NCBI GenBank assembly: GCA_032358165.1
Contig: JAALGY010000010.1
Span: 1-64,000 of the forward strand
Length of the DNA: 64,000 bases
Direction of reading: 5' to 3'
Source of the DNA: Diplosphaera chodatii
Taxonomy: Eukaryota; Chlorophyta; Trebouxiophyceae; Prasiolales; Stichococcaceae
Below are positions 36,715 through 46,314 of the stretch, piece by piece. Both the position numbers and the translations under genes were made by a program. Each line of letters begins with the position of its first letter. Position 1 is the stretch's first letter. The notes under the pieces were generated by a model that was not told the origin of the DNA, did no database searches, and saw only the letters and a program-made list of their open reading frames with translations.

Positions 36715-39700
36715 TTATCTGATGATCATCTTTTGCCAATGTGGCAGGCTAATGAAACCATGGTTGTCCCAAGCCCTGCCGCTGCTGCCCTCGCTGGCTG
36801 CCTCCTCTCTGGGCACCTGCCCAGGGTCCACGGATCCCCACCGATGCGACTCCTCAAACCCATCGCAGACGACGCTGATCTGTGGGGCGCTGCACTCGCG
36901 GTATGCCGACAACTCTTGTGCCATCTGCAACGAGCACCACAGATGGCATTGCAGCATGAATTTGCAGCCCCAAATAAGCACTCACTGTCGTTAGCTGTCA
37001 ACCACCAAGGACGCGATTCCATGTGACATGGACTGGAAGTCAAAAGCCGTGGGCTTCTCGAGCACACTTGTCAGGTCGGAGGTCGCTCGCACCTTGTAGG
37101 TACACACGTGGCGGGGCGATGGCATCGCCAGTTGCTCTAGTGCCGGCATTGCCGCGATGCTCTGCATCGCAGCCGTGCTGCGATGTGGCAAGCAACTGGT
37201 GTGTTACATGAGGAGGTACATGCTGACTCGTCGCACATGTGATCAAACTGAGGCAAGTACGAGTAGTGTCAGAAGGGGAGCACGACTGCAGGTGGGTAGT
37301 AGACTGACTTGTTTTTGGGCCAGGACAGCGCCATGCTGCCTATGCTGAGGTCCAGCTGCCGGCAGGCTGTCAAGCCCTTTAGGTCTGCTGACGCCAGCGG
37401 CTCTGCAGAGCAGGGACAGCTGCATGAGCCCACTGATGCCAACGAACACGGTGTACGGGCACCTGACGCCACGCTGTTGTCCTGAGGTGCGATACATGCA
37501 TCGAGGGCGAGCACGGATGTGAGCCAGAATCAGCACCCTGACACCGGGTATCTCTACTCACGCCCCTTCAGCACTCAGGTCGATAGCTGCACGTCGTGCT
37601 GGCAGGCTGTCCCCTCCTGTTCAGTGGCAAATTGTAATGTCTTCCAATTCACGCAAGGACAGGTGGCCTCACCGCCCGTCACATGCAGCGCGGTGTTGGC
37701 CCGGAGGTCCAGCAGCTGCAGGGCTGTAAACCCTGTGATCCGCTGGGGCAGAGATGACAGATCACACCTGACCTGCACACCGAGGCACCAGCAGTCATGA
37801 TTGGCTCCGCTGACATGTATGCTGCGGTGGGTACATGCATGTTGCCAACCCGCTTGGTGAAGCGGGACGTAAGTGCGTGCATGCTATGCTTGACTGATCT
37901 GTACACAGCACCATATGCATTCGTCCATATGTACCACACTCACCAGATGCAGGCTCTTCAGGTGAGGCAGACGACTGGCGGCGCTGAACACAGCGTCTGG
38001 AGGAAGGTTCAGCCAGTCCAGTCGGTAGAGCGCCAAGTGCTGCAGATTCTCCAGGCTGGACAAGCAGTTGCCGAGGGCGGAAGGAGGCTGCGGTTCGCCC
38101 GGGTGCACACCCAGGCCTGACGCTTGCATGACCACCTTCGTGAGACTGACTGGCAGCCGCAGCGGTTCAGGGTATCCTAGCAGCTGCAGTGCACACACAG
38201 GGCCATCATGCAGGGCGCCTGGCTGTGCTGACAGTGCACGATGGTAGATGCTTAGCAAGTTGCGTGACTGCACGCCTGCATGCTGCCCAACATACGTTGG
38301 GAAACCAGCAAGCACTGTTTGGTCAGTGTGTGGCAGCACACGCACACAAGCGCATTGCAGGCAGTGCACACCTGCAAGCATTCCAGCTTGCTCAGGACCG
38401 TCAGCTGGCCCTCGAAACCGTGAGGACTTCCATGCGTAGTGCGCGGGCACGACAGCGTGAGCCTCTTGAGACCCGGCAGCGCTGCCACGCAGGCCTCGCG
38501 CGGTGCATCCTGCGTCAGTGGCAACAGTCGAGTCAGCTTAAAATCTAGATGACCTGTATTGCCACCTGGCATCCTGCCGTCAACCAGCAATGGCTGTGTC
38601 TTTCACGCTGCCAGCAGCACTGACCATGCCTTGGATGCCACACATGCTCTTCTTTCCATATATGCGTGTGCCTTGCACAGCAGTGACAGTGGCATGTCTC
38701 ACCGGCATCCAAACGTCCTGCAGCGCGAGGGTCTCCAGGGCTGGCAGGCAGATGATGCTGTTTGTGAAAGCGTCATCAGCGCCAAATACCATGCCGCAGG
38801 TTCTGTTGTTTCCCAAGGCCAGTGTCCTTAGGTTTGGGCAACATTGTGCAAACCGCTGGCAGCTGCCCCAGACATCCTCCGGGCTGATTTCGTCACCTGT
38901 GGGCATCGTTGATATAACCAGATCCTGCAACGTTGCAAAAGGCCTGGCCAGTCAGCGGCCATCCAGAGTGTGGTGCAACCGTCCATGCACTATGAACTAT
39001 GTTGCAAGCAGTTGAGCCCAGCAGCAGGCAGCAGTGTTTGGCTTGTGCAAGGCCCCACCTGCAGCTTTGGCAGCTGCATGACTGCATCTAGAAATTCGTC
39101 GTATGGGATAGCGTATAGCCCGAGGAGCACCAGCTCTGCCAGGGAAGGGCAGGCAGACACAACAGCGCGGAATTGTGGTGCCGTCATGTTTGGCTCGGGC
39201 GTGCCGTCCAGCCGCAGTGCCTGCAAACACCAGACCTGCACCGCTGCAAGAGGGTGGCAAAACATTGCAAGGTGCAGATAAACTGCAGGCAATTGCAGCG
39301 CGGTCTGCACATACCAAACCAGAATTAAAAAGCAAACAAACCATGCGTCTGGCATCAACAGCAGGTTCTCGTCAGAGGTGACGTAACAAGCTGTCATATG
39401 CACCAGCAGCTGACTGCGTGCAGTGCCCTCAAAGACCTCTGAATATGCAAAGCGCGATGCGTTCCCCTGTGAACCTTCCACATGCAGGGACCGGGTGCGC
39501 ACCTTGAGTGACATGGCAGAAGCAGGTGCCATGTTGGCAAACACCGGCTGGACCTGCATGTCAAGCACTGTCTGACTCGACCAAAGGCCACACATGGTGT
39601 GCAATGCCGCAGAAAAGATGACAGGATGCCGTGCGAGATACCTGCTTGTACTGCAAAGCGCCACAGGGACTGGCACAACGGCCAAGTGTGCGCAGGTGTT

Positions 39701-40212
39701 TGAGCCAATCGTGAGGGCAGGAAGCACTGGAGGGTGCCCAGCGAGCCATCAGCGCAGTCGTTGCGGGGGCCGCCGCACATCAAAACAGGCGCGCAATCAA
39801 TAAGCGCCCCTGAACTTGCCTGCATCCAAGGGAGGGCACCGTTGCAGTGCAGCTGCTGGAGCCGCGGCAGGTGGCGCTGCAGCCACCGCCGCAGCAGCCC
39901 GGTCCGCCTGGTACAGACCGTATCCGCGGCCCGGTCGGCTGAGCTGCTGGGTTGCTGGCCTGTAAGCACCAGCCTATCGAACACCAGCCCAGGCTGCGAC
40001 AGCTGCTGACGCCAGGCGCGGCACACCCCCATTGCCGCCACCCTGCGCACCATGAAATGATCTCCATCAGACCCAGGCTGTTGCCTGCCCAAAGACAGCG
40101 CTTTGGCCCTGAAGGCGCTCGTCACATCGGCTTGCCTTTCCGCAAATGGCAGAAACCGAAGTACACCCTCCCAAACCTCCAGGGGCATGTCTTCGAGTTT
40201 CCCATTACTCAT
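36715..40212 (-). CDS. F-box / leucine-rich repeat protein
   Basis: Likely substrate receptor of an SCF ubiquitin ligase. The ATG at 40212 opens MSNGKLEDMPLEVWEGVLRF, an F-box start (LP-E-V-W--VL-FL), followed by CRAWRQ and the FDRLVLTG strand typical of F-box proteins. Leucine-rich repeats follow in separate exons: CPSLAELVLLGLYAIPYDEF (near 39.1 kb), CPNLRTLALGNN and LPALETLALQDVW (38.7-38.9 kb), LPGLKRLTLSCPR (near 38.47 kb), LENLQHLALYRLDWLNLPPD (near 38.05 kb), LPQRITGFTALQLLDLRANT (near 37.72 kb), LTACRQLDLSIGS (near 37.35 kb) and MPALEQLAMPSP (near 37.13 kb). The last exon reads EESHRWGSVDPGQVPREEAA and ends at 36715. Several joins in exons 1-3 are unsettled. The degradation target cannot be told from sequence. 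Confidence 0.75.
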
Positions 40213-41215
40213 GGCTGCAACCTGCTGTGCGAGGGCCGGGGTTATCTTCCTAGGTTTGTCCTGCCTTGCAGCTGCATGCACGGCATGCAACAGGTTGATC
40301 GTTGTTGTTACTTCAGCGCTCCTTCAAGAGGACATACAAGCAGCAGTCATTCCAAGCTGGCCTTTGTGTGGGCACATGCAGCTTCCAGTGCTGAAGTGCC
40401 CGCCGGCCTGTCCAATCGGGTGCACACCTGATGTAGGTGGATCCAGAGCCCACAAGTCCGCTTTGTGATCTGCCTATGATTCCCTGCGGCTGCGATCCTC
40501 TCTATCAGGTAACGCTACGGTTCTGCACCGTGGTGGGCGCGAGACATGCCAGTGGCCAGTTCCATCTTGATTTCCGTGAGTGGGGTGGAGCGTCATGACA
40601 GGTGGACATGACCTCTCTGCAGTGCAGCACTCCACAATGCAGATACATGATCGTACGAAGTCAACGTCAACGCTGCACAGGCCGCACAATGGTACACAAG
40701 CGATCAACAATCACACGCTGCAACACGAAGCTTTGCTCGATCTGGTGACTTGCAGTGTAGGAAAAAGAGTAATCTGCGATTGCGTCAAACCCGCATGGGG
40801 ACATCCGTAGGTAGGTGCTTACGGCCCTGAGTATCGTGTATGGAAGATCCATCTCCTCATGATCAAACTGTAACGTGGCACTGATCAGCTGCGAATGCTG
40901 CACGGAGCTACGTCAGTTGCATGAGAGACCCTCCTAGCCAATACCCGTCCACAGCGCCGCCAGCAGCAGCAGGGAATCAGCCTGCTGCTGCTGGCGCCTC
41001 TCTGCGCTGCGACTGGTGCTCGATAACGTCCAGGTTGGAACCATGCACAACCAAAGCCAGTACGCTGCACTCTACTCAGCACCCTCGCATCTTGGACGGT
41101 CCGCCCCTTCCCAGCAAGTGCCTGATGTGCATGCGATGAGAAGTGCCACTCCGCCAAACAATGATTGTCTCGCTGGGTTGCTCCTGCGCCCTCTCAGCTG
41201 TAGAGGGCTCTCATG
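40213..41215. other. Upstream region of the F-box gene
   Basis: Between the F-box start and the stop of the MYB gene on the same strand. No coding exon recognised; it should include the F-box promoter and the MYB 3' untranslated region. Confidence 0.45.
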
Positions 41216-42694
41216 TCAGCACGCCGTCTGCGAGGATGCCTGCGAGGTCTTCTGCGCCAATGTGCGACCCTCCCACACAGGTGCCTGCATGTTGTTGAGC
41301 AGGCGCTGCAGGCAGCGGCCGGCCTCGCTGCGGGTCGCAGCCGACATGCCGGCCAGCACTGCTGCGTGGTCGTTGCCGCGGCACGACTCGTCAAACAGGT
41401 TGCCGATGAAGCCGTACATCTCCCGGAAGTTGGGCGGCTCCTGCATCGCCGCCGGGTTGGTGACCGCCTCCGCCTCCTCAGCCCAAATGCTGTCGTGCTG
41501 CCCACCCTGGACCGGCGGCGCGGCCGGGCTCATGCTCGGCACCACCGCATCGCCGCCGACGCCGCCACTGGAGTGCGGGCCGCTGCCAGATGTGGGTAGG
41601 CCGCTGCCGCTGCCGCTGCGGAGGCCGCTGCCGCTGCCGGCAGTGCTGTAGCGCATCCAGCCGCTGGGGTAGCAGCCGCCATCTGTCGCCTTGGGCGCTG
41701 CTGCGTCATCGCACATTTGCTGCCACACAGGGTACCCTGGTGGCCCTGGGTAGAACGCCTGGTGAGGAAGCGGGACGCTGGGGTAGCGGTAGTCAGCCGT
41801 TGCCGTCACCGCTGCCGCAGTCCGCATGCACTGCTCCGCTCCGCTGCCGGTGGCGAAGCCGCCAAAGCCGTGGCTGGGCCAGTGCGGCGGCGTCGGGCCT
41901 TGCCCCGAGGCTGGGTTCCGATCGAGGGTGGGACTGTGTGCTGCAGGGGGGCCCGGCTGCCGCGCTGCCTCTGCTGCGGGGGCGGCTCCCATTGCCGGGG
42001 GCTGCCGCAGGCCACAGGCGGGCGCCGCCGCCGCCCTGGCGTCTGCTGCCGCCTCAGCCTCGCTGTCACTGTCGCTGTCGGGCTCCCGCTGCGGGGCCGC
42101 CCGCGCGGCTGTGCGCCGGCTCTTGCGGACCGGCAGCCCGCTGCCATCCTGCGCTGCCTCGGGGCTCTGCGCGCTGCCTGAGCAGGAGCCGATGTCATCG
42201 CCGGAGCCGGCGCATGCGGACGACACGCGCCGCATCGCAGCCCCCCCTGGGGCAGATGCGCGCAGCGGCGGCAGCGCAGCGCTGCCCGCGGTGGCGTCGG
42301 CAGCCAGCGGCAGCTGCGCCGAGCGCCGCCGCTTGCCCTTGTTAACGCTGCCAGACGGCCGCTTGGCGCGCGCGTCGGGCACCTCGTGCCGCTGCCCATT
42401 CTTGATGAGCTTCTGGAAATGCTTCTGGGCGTGGCTGCGGATCTGGACGGCAGTCTTCGTCTTGACGTGCTGCTGGATCTTCTTCCAGTCGCGCGTGTAC
42501 AGCTTGAGCGCCTCAATGAAGAGGCTGTGCTCGGCGTCCGTCCATGTCTCCCGCGGCTTGCTCATGACGTACGGCTTGCGCTGCCGGCCGCTGCCGTCAT
42601 CAGCACCGCCGCCGCTGCCAACCTTCTTCTTCGGCGGCTGCTGCGGCTGCAGGCCATCTGAGGCCCGGGCAGCGCTGCCGGGAGGCGCAGCCAT
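41216..42694 (-). CDS. RVE8/LCL-type SHAQK-MYB transcription factor
   Basis: A single open exon of 492 codons, from the ATG at 42694 (GGC/GCC-rich leader) to the stop at 41216. The single MYB repeat covers about residues 46-96: SKPRETWTDAEHSLFIEALK, then RDWKKIQQHVKTKTAVQIRS, then HAQKHF. The third-helix signature reads SHAQKHF where plants usually have SHAQKYF. The RKPYVMSK lead-in also matches REVEILLE/LHY-CCA1-like proteins. Near residues 420-470, PNFREMYGFIGNLFDE followed by an L--M-----LL-N motif matches the LCL domain, which separates RVE4/6/8 from LHY/CCA1. RVE8 proteins bind the evening element and activate evening genes in plants; the algal role is inferred. A Lys/Arg-rich run after the MYB repeat is a likely nuclear signal, and the middle is low-complexity. 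A perfect evening element lies 455 bases upstream of the ATG. Confidence 0.9.
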   Translation of the reverse strand: MAAPPGSAARASDGLQPQQPPKKKVGSGGGADDGSGRQRKPYVMSKPRETWTDAEHSLFIEALKLYTRDWKKIQQHVKTKTAVQIRSHAQKHFQKLIKNGQRHEVPDARAKRPSGSVNKGKRRRSAQLPLAADATAGSAALPPLRASAPGGAAMRRVSSACAGSGDDIGSCSGSAQSPEAAQDGSGLPVRKSRRTAARAAPQREPDSDSDSEAEAAADARAAAAPACGLRQPPAMGAAPAAEAARQPGPPAAHSPTLDRNPASGQGPTPPHWPSHGFGGFATGSGAEQCMRTAAAVTATADYRYPSVPLPHQAFYPGPPGYPVWQQMCDDAAAPKATDGGCYPSGWMRYSTAGSGSGLRSGSGSGLPTSGSGPHSSGGVGGDAVVPSMSPAAPPVQGGQHDSIWAEEAEAVTNPAAMQEPPNFREMYGFIGNLFDESCRGNDHAAVLAGMSAATRSEAGRCLQRLLNNMQAPVWEGRTLAQKTSQASSQTAC

Positions 42695-43148
42695 GCTAAG
42701 CTTCCAGGCGCGGCTGAGCTGCTCCTGCGACGGCCCTGCTGCTGGCTCAGTGGATCCGACCTGCTGCTGTGACTCACGAATGCTTTACTGATGGCTCCCT
42801 GCGTCCCCTGGCTGCCAGCTCGCGAAGGCTCACACCACGGGATGCGTCCTGTGTGCACCAGCGCACTCTGTGTGACCTGCAAAGGTGCATGCCATGCAAG
42901 TCGTCATCGCACGAACACGTCTCCGCAGCCAGACAGCAGTAGGTGGGGATTTGGTTCGAAGCGAGCGAAGCCCAGCACAGTCGATGCAACCGCTGACGGG
43001 CGACAGACGTGAACGGTGCAGCCTGAGGGCAAAGAGACTGCCACAAGGCAGCCAACATGATCTTGGAGGTGCTCTTGGGCAGTGGCAACATGGGCGCTGC
43101 AACAACGGCCGGGTTTCAGCCATTATTTGGGCCAAACCTTCTGAGCCC

Positions 43149-43157
43149 AAAATATCT
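43149..43157 (+). promoter_or_regulatory. Evening element (AAAATATCT)
   Basis: Exact nine-base evening element, the binding site of plant LHY/CCA1/RVE8 MYBs. It is 455 bases upstream of the RVE8-like ATG and about 850 bases upstream of the PSA2 ATG. In a window near 58 percent GC a chance match to this AT-rich word is unlikely (rough expectation below one per window). Function is inferred. Confidence 0.55.
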
Positions 43158-43613
43158 GAGAAGGTCGCATATGTCCGACCGTCCGACACCGGCGGCAGGA
43201 CATTCAGGCGGCCTGAGTGCAGTCAGCTCCATCACATGGAGCAAACCAAGCTGAGACGACAACAGCTGACCGCTAGCAGCTGCTGCGCCGTCAGAGACAG
43301 TCGACGCGTTGGCATCCGCAGGGCTGGCGAGCTGCGGTTGCTGAGAGCAGCGGATAAGCAGCCAGGGCCTGCTGCTTCGAGCGGTTCTGCACGTGTAATC
43401 TCACCTGCGCTCCGTGGCCGGCTCAGCGCCCTATGCCTTGCGCCGCAAATCTGGTACGATGAGCTGCGCGGTCCGACCTGCCTGATGATTGCAGCTGCCA
43501 GTGAAACTGCTCGCGACCAGGCCTGGATGCCCTATTGTCCTGAGATGCACCTGAAGGTGCGATGAGACGGCTTAACTTTGTCCGCAACAGCAGTGACCGC
43601 AACTGAAAGCGTC

Positions 43614-43643
43614 GATATTTGTCAGGCGCAGTGGCTGATATTT
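43614..43643 (-). promoter_or_regulatory. Two AAATATC cores
   Basis: GATATTT on the plus strand at 43614-43620 and again at 43637-43643 gives two AAATATC cores on the minus strand, 23 bases apart and about 365-395 bases upstream of the PSA2 ATG. These are evening-element cores without the full nine-base match. Confidence 0.35.
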
Positions 43644-44008
43644 CTGCCTAAACCCTGCCGGCCTCGGGTGCATACGTGCACAGCAGTGCATGACAAACCC
43701 GCTCAGAACACATCACACAGAAAGGCTCATCAGCATCAGCAGGATGCAGCATTCGTGGTGTCTGTGCACCTGCGGCGCTGGCACGCTTGCTGCACTTCCA
43801 CAGGTATCTTTAATTGCGGGCAACGGCTGGGAGATGTGCTATGCCGAGGGGGCGGTGCCCAGATGACTCCAACCCGGCTCGTCTGTCCCAACTACGTGGC
43901 TGGATCTGCGCAGGTGCCTCGGGCGTCTGGCGGGGAGCGCAGGGGCCATGTGGTTCGTTGCGCAGGTGTGCTCATGTGTCATAGCGGGTGCTAACGGAGG
44001 TCCTGTCC

Positions 44009-45212
44009 ATGCATGTCAGTGTCCTGACCTCTCTTTTGCACCTCGCACGCCGGACCTGCACAGCGAAACCTTCTTGGACACTGCGAAGCTGGCAAGGATG
44101 TCCCATTGGCTGCTGGCAAGATGCCGTCATGCCACCCTCATCCACTCCGGCTGGACACCTTCAATCCTGCCCTGCAGCGGCAGACCAGCATGGAAACCAG
44201 CAGCCGCCGGCGCAGCCGGCCCAGCAGCGGGTGGGTCGGCACCAGTCGCTGCAGGACACCAAGCCAGCACAGGCGGAGGAGCGACGAGCGCCGCCCCTGG
44301 TCTCCAGCCGCCGGCAGACGCTGTGGCTGGGCGCCGCCGGCGCGGTGGCCGTCGGCATGAGCGCGGCGGGGCCGGCAGACGCGGCGGGGCCGGCGGCGGT
44401 GGCGCCGGGCAACATCGTGGACGAGCCGCGCTGCCGGGAGTGCCTCGGCACGGGCGTCGTGCCCTGCGACATGTGCGGCGGCACCGGCAAGTGGCGCGCG
44501 CTGAACAGGTGCTGCCAGTCGCTGCTCATAGGAGACCTGCAGCTGAGGACTGCATCAGGCTGTGCTTGCTGCTCGCTTGTGCTTGCATCTCTGAAATTTG
44601 AGCAGCCGTGGGTGCTATGACAACTGCGATTGTCGCTGACATATGAACCCCCCTGATTGATCCGTGCTCGCTCTTGGATGAAGCGACTCACTATGGAGGC
44701 GTGCAGCCGCTGAGGCGGTTCAGCCCTGTGCTCAGGAAGCGGGCGAAAGACACCTACGAGTTCGTGGAGTGCCCCAACTGCTTTGGGCGGGGCGTGCGTG
44801 TGTGCGGGGTGTGCTTCGGCACGGGGCTGCGCAACGTGCGCGGGCTGCTGCGACGGCCGGAGGCGGCGCTGATGATCACCAGGATGCAGAACGGCGAGCT
44901 CAGAGCAGGTGTGCCCCCGACAATACAGCTGCGCTCGGTGTGCCCCATGCAACACTATCTGCTGTCCCATCCAAGCTTGACCTCGTCCCTCAGGCAACAT
45001 GCTCCAACACAGCAGCGCAGCGACTTGCTGGCATCTGGTTCTGGTGAGGTTGCATCCTCATTGTTTGTAGCTTGGCTTTCTCGCAGGCGAGGCGCAGCAG
45101 CTGATACAGAAGGCTCGGGAAGAGATGCGGGCCAAGGCTGCTGGCAGCAGCGGTGATGGTGGCAGCCCAGATCCCAGTGCAGCCCCACCAGCCGCAGCGC
45201 CGCCACCCTAGA
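44009..45212 (+). CDS. PSA2-like thylakoid lumen DnaJ-type zinc-finger protein
   Basis: PSA2 is a DnaJ-type zinc-finger protein of the thylakoid lumen needed for photosystem I assembly in plants. Exons: 44009-44508, 44736-44908 and 45087-45212. The mature part carries two zinc-finger halves. The first is CRECLGTGVVPCDMCGGTGK, running into [20 protein letters not shown] across the first intron. The second is CPNCFGRGVRVCGVCFGTGL. These are four CxxCxGxG-type motifs with family spacing. GLLRRPEAALMITRMQNGEL follows, then a Pro/Ala tail. A bipartite transit signal is visible: a basic Gln/Pro leader, then SSRRQTLWLGAAGAVAVGM and an Ala-x-Ala site. The twin arginines suggest Tat export into the lumen. 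The first in-frame ATG is 44009; 44129 is an alternative. Confidence 0.83.
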
Positions 45213-46314
45213 AAACTGGCGTGTTAAGCATAGCGTTTGGACTCCAGCCTGAAGAGCTGCGGTTCCGCTATCATGCACGTCAGCACAGGCAGTTGCCTGC
45301 CAAGGCTTGTCAGGGGGATGGTCATGTGAAGTCGCAGGACTGGACATGGGCAATATCATCCTACTTTGATGGCGTACTTCTTGATTACCCATGTAGACGT
45401 TGAAGAGTCACATCAACACACAGAAGGGGCTTCAGTCAAGCATGTTGCACATGCATACAGAAGACAGCCGCAAGCGAGTCGAACAAGCTGCAGATGGTGC
45501 ATTGCTGTGCATGCAGCTGTTCCACCTGCTCAAACTTCGCCTGCTGCGCCTGAAAAGAATCGGCCATGCCTGGCCAACACAGCACGAGGACCAGGGTATC
45601 ACCAGTTGCTGCCACCCACTGGATAGGCATGGACCTGATGTGCTGTGCCGCTGCCCAAAACAGAGCTGACTGTCCAAACCGAAGGCATCCAGCCAGCAAT
45701 GCAACCCAAGAATGTACCTGTCACCCCGACAACTGCTGCCCTTTGCTCCGGCATGATTCTATATGTCACAACCCCTCGAGCGGCAGTGCAGGGCACAGCA
45801 CCAGTCGGCTGCGCTGCATGCCTCCGGGGCTCAGTCATGTGTGTTCTCCCAGATGGCCCCCTGACTAGGGGCCCAATCACTGTGGCAGCGGTTCTGTCGC
45901 TGTGCCAGCGGCTGTGCATGCCAGACTCCTGAGGGCCACACCCTTGCCGCCTGGCGGGCCTTGCCTCTCGGTGTCACCTCTGTACCACCAGCACCCACTG
46001 CAGACAGTCTGATGCGCTGGGCTCAGTGGGCGCCATTGCTGCCCGTGCCATTTGCATCGCGATCCAGGGGCAGAGGCCTGCGGTCATGAAGACAGACTGA
46101 ATGTCAGGTAATCCACCCTTCTTTTGTGCATCTACTAGGCTTCGAGTCACAGGATGTGGTGACAGAGCAGCTGTCCCAGGACGGAGAAAAACCTCGTCTG
46201 ATACAGAGTTGATCTCTCCAGCAGATTTGAGCCTGATCAGACGCACTGTTGCTGAGCAACGCCCTCGGATGCGACTTGCACTGGACACAATTTCACACGC
46301 AGAATCGCTGGGGC
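45213..46314. other. Convergent intergenic region
   Basis: Between the stops of PSA2 (+) and P5CS (-). No exon or RNA gene recognised; it should hold both 3' untranslated regions. Confidence 0.5.

Larger units (their letters stand above)
42695..44008. promoter_or_regulatory. Divergent promoter region between the MYB gene and PSA2
   Basis: About 1.3 kb separates the start codons of the RVE8-like gene (-) and PSA2 (+), so it must contain both promoters. I see no conserved exon. It holds one full evening element and two further AAATATC cores within 500 bases. Confidence 0.55.
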
